DNA of 64,000 nucleotides from contig LNAC01000031.1 of NCBI GenBank assembly GCA_002007465.1, forward strand, positions 1,053,325 through 1,117,324, read 5' to 3'. Numbering within the stretch: the stretch's first letter is position 1; every line of letters begins with the position of its first letter. Under the pieces are notes generated by a model that did no database searches, was not told where the DNA came from, and saw only the letters and a program-made list of their open reading frames with translations. This document shows, piece by piece, positions 57,801-64,000 of this stretch. A program made the translations under genes and the position numbers. The DNA is from Ailurus styani (taxonomy: Eukaryota; Chordata; Mammalia; Carnivora; Ailuridae).

Positions 57801-58850
57801 TACCTAAAATACCCCACATTTGGACAAGCTGGTGAGAAAACCAGGGTGCTTCTTCCTTTGTCACTGGCAGGAAGTTCAAACCATGTGTAGGAACCTTCAG
57901 CCCAGCCCCATTCCGAATGAAAACACCAAGCCACATTCCTTTATTTTGTCATGCCCATTTTAAACCTGCTTGGGAGCTGGTTGGTTTTCCACAAGAAGTA
58001 TCATTATATGAGTGATAAACTTTTTCATCCCCTCTTGGCGTGTGTGTATATGTTGAGTCTCAACATCCAAAAAACTTTTGGTGTATGTGTGTGTGAGCTT
58101 TCCTAGATCTGCAGAATAATTACAATAATTTAATAACTGAGTAAATAATTTACATTATTTCTATTTTACAGAAAAGTAATTTGAAATGTGGAGCAGTTAA
58201 ATTACTTGCCTTTTCAGTGTCTGGGCTGTAGGGTCTGAATTAGTCTACAATTGCAAGTCTGCTAATTAATTATAGATCTGATAGTGAAATCTTATTATTT
58301 TTGATATTGAAATCTTATTTCATTACTATAATGTAGCAATCCATTTTTTCTCATAATATGAACCTTAGCTTAACTATTTTTGACTTAACCAAGCTAAAAT
58401 CAATGAGAGCCACCATCTTTCAAAGAAAGAAGTATAAAAAAAAATCATTTTGTACCAAACATCAAAAAAGAAAGTAAAAAAAAAAAAAGAAAACCTCAAA
58501 CTACAGTTCTGAACTTATGCATGTTTCTATCTTTGACAATATAAACAAAACCAAAAATTAATAATAAATATTAATCCTCTTTTCCCTAGAGATCTCAAAT
58601 CTTATAAAAAATGCCACATCTTATTCCACCAATGAAAACTACAATATATAGAAAATTCAACTCTACAAAAGAATGAAATAAATAGTTGGAGCATAACATC
58701 CCAGGAAAAGATAAAGAGAAAAGGAATATATTCAGCAGCAAAATGTATCTGCTGGTATAAGGAAAAGTTTAAACTTCCAAATCAATAGAATAGATAAAAT
58801 AAAATAGAATCAATAAAATAAAAAACAATGTCATATAAGCATTAAAAAAG
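57801..58850. other. Unassigned sequence
   Basis: No gene recognised. Several A-rich runs (58436-58495) and short GTGTGTGT phrases (58044-58095). Confidence 0.4.
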
Positions 58851-58860
58851 AGAAGAAGTA

Positions 58861-59049
58861 GGGTGCCTGGATGGCTCAGTCGTTAAGCGTGGCTCAGGTC
58901 ATGTTCCTAGTGTCCTGTGATCGAGCCCCACATTGGCCTCCCTGCTCCTCGGGAAGCCTGCTTCTCCCTCTCCCCCTGCTTGTATTCCCCCTCTCACTGT
59001 CTCTCTCTCTCTCTCTCTCTGTCAAATAAATAAATAAAATCTTAAAAAA
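58861..59049 (+). mobile_element. Can-SINE, GTTAAGCGT subfamily, short head deletion
   Basis: GGGTGCCTGGATGGCTCAGT, CGTTAAGCGTGGCTCAGGTC (about 8 bp missing before GGCTCAGG), CTGCTTCTCCCTCTCCCCCT and AATAAATAAATAAAATCTTA. A CT-run lies at about 59000-59020. The target duplication is unclear. Confidence 0.93.
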
Positions 59050-59254
59050 AAGTAGAAATTCATAGATTAAAAAGTGATAAGATGAAAAAATCCTTGGTAA
59101 ATAAGCAGATTTCAAAGTATAAGATCAAGAAAAAAAAATTATTGGCAGTTGTCAGTCAGATGAGCACATCTGTGTCAAATATTATAGACAATGAAAGAAA
59201 ACTTGTGGTCATAGATAGAGGTTCTGTGGGATAACTTAAGAAAGGTATTGCACA

Positions 59255-59487
59255 GGGGGACCCGGGTGGCTCAGTCAGTTAAATGTCTGACTACTCTTGA
59301 TTTCAGCTCAGATCGTGATCTCAGGGTTATAGGATCGAACCTTGAGTCAGGCGCTGGGTATGGAATCCGCCTGGGATTGTCTGTCTACCTCTCCCGCTGC
59401 CCCTCCCCTCCCCACCTCTCACTCCCTCCCACTTTATAAAACAAAAACAACAAACACCACCACCACAAAAAAAAAAAAAAAAAAAAA
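59255..59487 (+). mobile_element. Can-SINE, older subfamily with long A tail
   Basis: GGGGGACCCGGGTGGCTCAG, TCTGACTACTCTTGATTTCA, GCTCAGATCGTGATCTCAGG, then C-rich text and a CAACAAACACCACCACC tract before about 22 A residues. No clear target duplication. Confidence 0.9.
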
Positions 59488-59542
59488 GACATTACATAAA
59501 AAATTGTGGATCAAAGCCAGTTCACAAAGGAAGGAGGAATTT

Positions 59543-61235
59543 TTTTTATTGAAATACATTTGACACACAACACTATAAATTCCAAGTATACAACATGTTA
59601 ATTTGATAGTTATTTATTGTAATATGATTGCTATTGTAGCAATAATTAGCACCTCTATCATCTTATATAATTATCATCTCTTTCTAGTGGATGGAATAAT
59701 AAAGTTCCAGTCTCGCAGCAAGTTTGATGATTATAATACAGTATTGTCTATATTCATTATACTGTGCATTAGATTTCTAAGGCTTATTTACTACTCTTAG
59801 CAAATTTGTACCCTTAAACGACATCAGGACTATCCACCACCTCTTCCATCTCCTTGTAACCACTATTTTATTCTTTTATTAATAGATTTGTCTTTTTAAA
59901 ATTCCACATAGAACCAAAATCATTTAATAATTGCCTGAATCTATCATATCTCGCTCAGCATATAATGTGCTGAAAGCCCATCCATGTTGTGATAAATGGC
60001 AGGATGTATTTCTTTCTGATGGCTGAGTAAGATTCCACATCATCTTATCCATTCATGCCGATGGACACTTAATTTTCCCTATTAATGCTGCAGTAAACAT
60101 GACAATGGCTATACCTCTTTGATGTCCTGTTTTTATTTCCTTTGGGAATCTGCCTAGATGTGGAACTGCTGAATCATATGGCAGTTCTATTTTTAATTCT
60201 TTGAGGACTCTTCCTGTTGTTTTCCATGGTGGCTGAACCAATACACAGTCCCACCAACAGTATATGAAGTTTCTTTCCCCCCACATCCTCACCAGCTTGT
60301 TACCTCTAATCTCCTTGATGATAGTCATTCTAACAGATAGGAGGTCATATCTTCTTGTGGTTTTGATTAGCATTTCCATAACGATTTGTCCATTTGCATA
60401 TTTTCTTTTGGGGGAAAAAAGTGTATACAGTTCCTCTGCTCATGTTTTAATCAGATTGTTAATTCCTTTGTTATTGAGTTGTTCAAGTTCTTTATATATT
60501 TTGTATATTAACCCTTTATCTGATACACAGTTTGTAAAAATGTCCTCCCATTTTTCATACTGTAGTTTTATTTTGTTATTTATTTTGCTATGCAGAAGAT
60601 TTTAAGTTTGATATAATCCAGTTTGTTGATTTTTGCTTTTGTTTGTGATTTTAGCATCTTATCCAAAAATATATATCCAAAAATAATGTCAGGAAGCCTC
60701 TCTACATTTTCTTGTAGGAGTTTTATGGCATCTAGTCTTATGTTTAATTCCTTGATCTATTTCAAGCTAATTTCTGTAAGGAGTGTAATATAGAAGTCCA
60801 ATTTCATTGTTCTGCTTATGTCTGTCCAGTTTTCTCGGCACCATTTTGTTGAAGAGACTATTTTCCCCTCATTGGGTGTTCTTGGCTCTCATGTCAAATA
60901 TTAGTTGATCATATATGTGAGTTTTAATTCTGGGCTCTCTATTCCTTTCCATTGGACTGAGTCTATTATTATGCTAACATGACATTCTTTTTATTACTAT
61001 AGATTTTTAATATAGTTTGAAATCAGAAAGTATGATGCCTCTGGCTTTGTCTTTCTTCCTCAGAATTTCTTAGGTTATTTGGGTTTTTTGTGGTTCCACA
61101 CAGATTCCAGGAGATTTTTCTGTTTCTGTGTGTGATGAATACCATTGGAAGTGTGATAGAAATTTTGTTGAATCCACAGATGGTTTTGGACATTTTAAAA
61201 ATAACTATTAAAAATATATATTTAAGATTTTGTAT
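59543..61235 (-). mobile_element. L1 LINE, antisense, 3' UTR and ORF2 3' half
   Basis: TTTTTATTGAAATACATTTG, CCATCCATGTTGTGATAAAT, GATGGACACTTAATTTTCCC, TTCCATGGTGGCTGAACCAA, CTGCTCATGTTTTAATCAGA, TTGAAGAGACTATTTTCCCC and TTTGAAATCAGAAAGTATGA appear in the antisense order. The element is old (L1MA/MB-like) and lacks the RT core and everything 5'. The 108- and 113-residue open frames over it are not genes. Confidence 0.85.
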
Positions 61236-61865
61236 TGGAGAATAGTTTTGAAACTGCAGATTATGGTGTAGTCCTGGAAGATAACATATATGTATATTGC
61301 AGCACACATCTGATTACTCAATTTTACCATCAAAATTATAGACTGGGAAAATGGAAAGCTGTGCTCTTCCAGCACCAGGAGTGAAGTGGCGAGAGTAGCA
61401 GCATTCTAGGCAGATCTTGCAATTTAACCGAAGGATCATACCCACCCAGAGAAGAAAGTACAAGAAGGAATTCTTACCAGAGTTTAATGGAAAATAACAA
61501 TAGCAATTCATAATTATGTTACTACTAAAACTGGAAAGAAAACTTTCCCATAAGACTTGATAGTGGAAAATAAAAGAGCTTGACTTTATCCATTTTCACA
61601 CATTATGTAAAATAAAGAACATGTGAATTTTTTTCCTACTATAAGCTATTACCATATTGGCAAAGTAAAGACACCAAACACTTTTTAAGATGCAATATGA
61701 TACATTTCAAATATGCACATGTCTGATAGTCCAACATAAAATATAAAAAACTATACACATAAAATGTTTATCTACAATATGGATATTACCCCTTTCATAA
61801 TTTTATTTCATTTCTGTTATGGTAATTTATAATTTTTATTGTTAATGTACCATCAAGGGCATCTT
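61236..61865. other. Unassigned sequence
   Basis: No gene or named repeat recognised. Confidence 0.4.
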
Positions 61866-61978
61866 TTTAAAATTTTTTTTATTATGTTAGTCACTATACA
61901 GTACATCATTAGTTTTTGATGTAGTGTTCCATGATTCATTGTTTGCATATAACACCCAGTGCCCCATGTTGTAATAAT
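61866..61978 (-). mobile_element. Carnivore L1 3' end fragment, antisense
   Basis: A T-rich start is followed by ATTATGTTAGTCACTATACA, GTACATCATTAGTTTTTGAT and GTAGTGTTCCATGATTCATT, ending CACCCAGTGCCCCATG. This matches the well-known carnivore L1 3' UTR on the minus strand. Confidence 0.8.
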
Positions 61979-62605
61979 GAGAAGAGTGAAAGTTAATTAA
62001 TAATTTCTTAAGATTAAAAAAGTCAGAAGAGTAAGAAAAGCAGTATTAACAAACATTACCAGTACTGTGATTACCTATATAGGTAACATTTTACTTAAAG
62101 ATATCTCAAATTTACCATGTGATATTTAGAAAAGTGCATTTGTCAAAATACTTTCCAATTGGTATGACTATTTTTACAGGCATTGCTCCTTGGTAGGAAA
62201 GGACTCACGCAACACTGGCCTCCAGGCTGTCCATTTCCTCTGTGACTGCCCACAATTGACCACCTGTTTTTTTCAGGCACGGGAACTGCCTTTATGAGTA
62301 GTAATGAATATTTTGAGCCTTGGATATACTTATTAAATTACTTCCAATTTCTCTCTTTTTTCGATAAAATATAAGGACTAGAAATGTCCTTAGGAATGAC
62401 CTAGCTTATAAACCTTCGGATGTTAAGTTAGGCAGATCATGTTTATATATTTAAACAAGTTACTTATAGATGAGGTCAGAGAAGAGGAACTAGGTGTCTT
62501 GATCTTGTAGGTATAATATGTAGAAAAGTTCAAATATTATTATATTGGAAGCAGAATGCTACCCTAAGAGTATTTGAAAAGAGAAATAATAGAATGCATC
62601 CATTA
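61979..62605. other. Unassigned sequence
   Basis: No gene recognised. The part just before 62610 may already belong to the L2 relic. Confidence 0.4.
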
Positions 62606-63130
62606 TTTTAAAAAGGTCACACTGGCTGCTCTATAAAGAAAAGACTGAAGAGAGAAAAGGGTGGAAGGAAGAAAACAAGTGTGTGTTTTTAACTGTAGTC
62701 ATTCAGATTAGATGTGGTTGTGACTCGGACTCAGGTAAAATTAGCATAAGTAGTGAGAAGTAATATGTTGGATCTTTCCAAGGTATGGATGATAAGATAT
62801 ACTAATGGATTACATTCAGAGTATGATACAATAGAGAAATCTATAGGAACTCTATGAAACAGGAAAAATAGAGCTACCATGAGATAAGGGATGTGGGGAA
62901 AAGGGCTGATTTATGGGAAGAAATCAATAATTCATTTATAGACCTATTATGTTTGAGATATCTACTTGATCTCTAGGTGGTGATGAAAAATAGATAAATA
63001 TAGTAATATAAATACAAAAGCTACTTGTAGTCTGGATATAGAGTCCTGAGCTATCAGAGTAGAGATGTTAATAACTTTGTAGAGGGAAGAAATTGACCAG
63101 AAAATGGGATTAGAAGAGAAACTGCATCAA
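62606..63130 (-). mobile_element. L2 LINE relic, antisense
   Basis: AAGGTCACACTGGCTGCTCT, AAGAAAAGACTGAAGAGAG, GTTTGAGATATCTACTTGAT and TAGAGTCCTGAGCTATCAGA match the antisense L2 text (the CACTCTGGCTGC region through the GAGATGCCT region) in the right order. Confidence 0.75.
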
Positions 63131-63223
63131 GACTGAACATTAATCACTCAAAAGTATCTCTTTTCCAACAAGAGATTTAGAGTTAAGATGGACCATTCAA
63201 AATTATTCCTCATTTGGGCAAGA

Positions 63224-63447
63224 GAGGTAGGATTTTTTTTTTTTTAAGATTTTATTTATTTATTTCACAGAGGGAGAGAGATCACAAGGAGGCAGAGAGG
63301 CAGGCAGAGAGAGAGGGGGAAGCAGGCTCCCCGCTGAGCAGGGAGCCCGATGCGGGCCTCATTCCCGGGACCCTGAGATCATGACCTGAGCCAAAAGCAG
63401 AGGCTTTAACCCACTGAGCCACCCAGGCGCCCCGGAGGTAGGCTTTT
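63224..63447 (-). mobile_element. Can-SINE, antisense, musteloid-type, young
   Basis: The body is 63237-63434, with TTTAAGATTTTATTTATTTA, CACAAGGAGGCAGAGAGGCA, CCCGATGCGGGCCTC and CACCCAGGCGCCCC. GAGGTAGGATTTT (63224-63236) recurs as GAGGTAGGCTTTT (63435-63447). Confidence 0.95.
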
Positions 63448-64000
63448 ATACCCAACACTGACTAAGAAATACAAGTTTCCCTCAAGAAGGATAAATGACC
63501 TTTGGTGAAGCAGCTTTCTACAGCTAAGCTAAGTCCCAGGAAAGGCTTTAGCTAAGAGCCATAAACCACCAAAACTCCCAGCAACCAAGATCACAAGCGC
63601 TTCTGTGCTAAAGTGGGTGTCTGGGTTGTTCACCATGAAATCTACTACAGCCCATCTCTTAGGGCATTCAGAGGTACTCAGTTTAACATAATGTTATGAA
63701 GATTGCTTCTTCAGATTCTGTTGGACCTCATTTCCTGGGATAAATTTGTAAGAGGAAGGTTAGTTTGGTCAAGTCCAACCCCTGACTCTGTAGCTCCTCT
63801 TGCTGGTATAACTGTATCTCATCACCATCTCCTCTCCCATACTTTCTAGATTCTCTATATAATTAACTAGCAGGGAACTTTATCCTTCTTGGGAGGGGTT
63901 ATTGTGTTTTTCTAGTCACAGTCAAAATTAGTCAAGGGAATACCAAAGGGCAATAAAGTGAATCGCCTGATTTTCTAACTTACTCTTCTCTCTCCTCCCC
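63448..64000. other. Unassigned sequence to window end
   Basis: Moderate G+C, no gene recognised. It could be an old LTR fragment but no diagnostic end is visible. Confidence 0.35.

Noticed and set aside
60053..60605. Overlapping 108- and 113-residue open frames on opposite strands
   Set aside because: Both lie in an old antisense L1. The minus-strand frame (60053-60379) contains decayed ORF2 text and the plus-strand one is its shadow.
1399..63434. tRNA genes at the SINE heads
   Set aside because: The heads are tRNA-derived but are attached to SINE bodies and A tails, and do not fold as intact tRNAs. They are SINEs.

Overview
The window is a stretch of AT-rich mammalian nuclear DNA from a carnivoran. 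The evidence is 30 copies of the tRNA-derived Can-SINE family, recognised by a head reading GGGCGCCTGGGTGGCTCAG and a CT-rich body ending in AATAAATAAAATCTTT plus an A tail. Many copies carry the body variant CTGCCTACTTGTGATCTCT, which from memory fits musteloids (ferret, mink, otter type) better than dogs. That family-level placement is inference. There is no bacterial, plasmid or viral gene organisation, no operon, no CRISPR array and no rRNA or tRNA gene.

I can support no complete protein-coding gene. Nearly every open reading frame lies inside a SINE or L1 copy or is short chance sequence. The window therefore looks like intergenic DNA or the inside of a very large intron. Two short repeat-free stretches on the + strand (24218-24390 and 33794-33959) have splice-like borders and protein-like composition. 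They are offered only as candidate exons and I do not recognise the protein.

Layout: 0.4-2.7 kb holds an L2 relic, SINEs and two L1 3' tails. 2.7-6.7 kb is mostly unassigned. 6.7-10 kb holds two SINEs, a MIR, a hAT transposase relic and an antisense L1. 10-17.3 kb holds MaLR-type LTR remains and six SINEs. 17.3-27.5 kb is mostly unassigned, with SINEs, an L2 and a MIR. 27.5-30.3 kb is an old antisense L1 with nested SINEs. 31.1-35.9 kb is dense in SINEs and sense L1 3' ends. 37.6-42.3 kb is the largest repeat-poor island. 43-46.5 kb holds old L1 and L2 relics. 48.4-53.5 kb is a long antisense L1 broken by four SINEs and a second L1. 53.8-54.7 kb holds two Tigger-type DNA transposons. 54.7-57.6 kb is a second repeat-poor island. 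57.6-64 kb holds SINEs, an antisense L1 and an L2.

The clearest irregularities are two single-N positions (2373 and 22629). Each is flanked by a nearly or fully identical direct duplication, the pattern expected of unmerged contig ends in an assembly. Other notable points are a perfect 52-bp tandem duplication inside an old LTR, an L1-in-L1 insertion with a 5' inversion, microsatellites at the same internal site of three separate L1 copies, and a close inverted SINE pair. I found no previously undescribed biological system.
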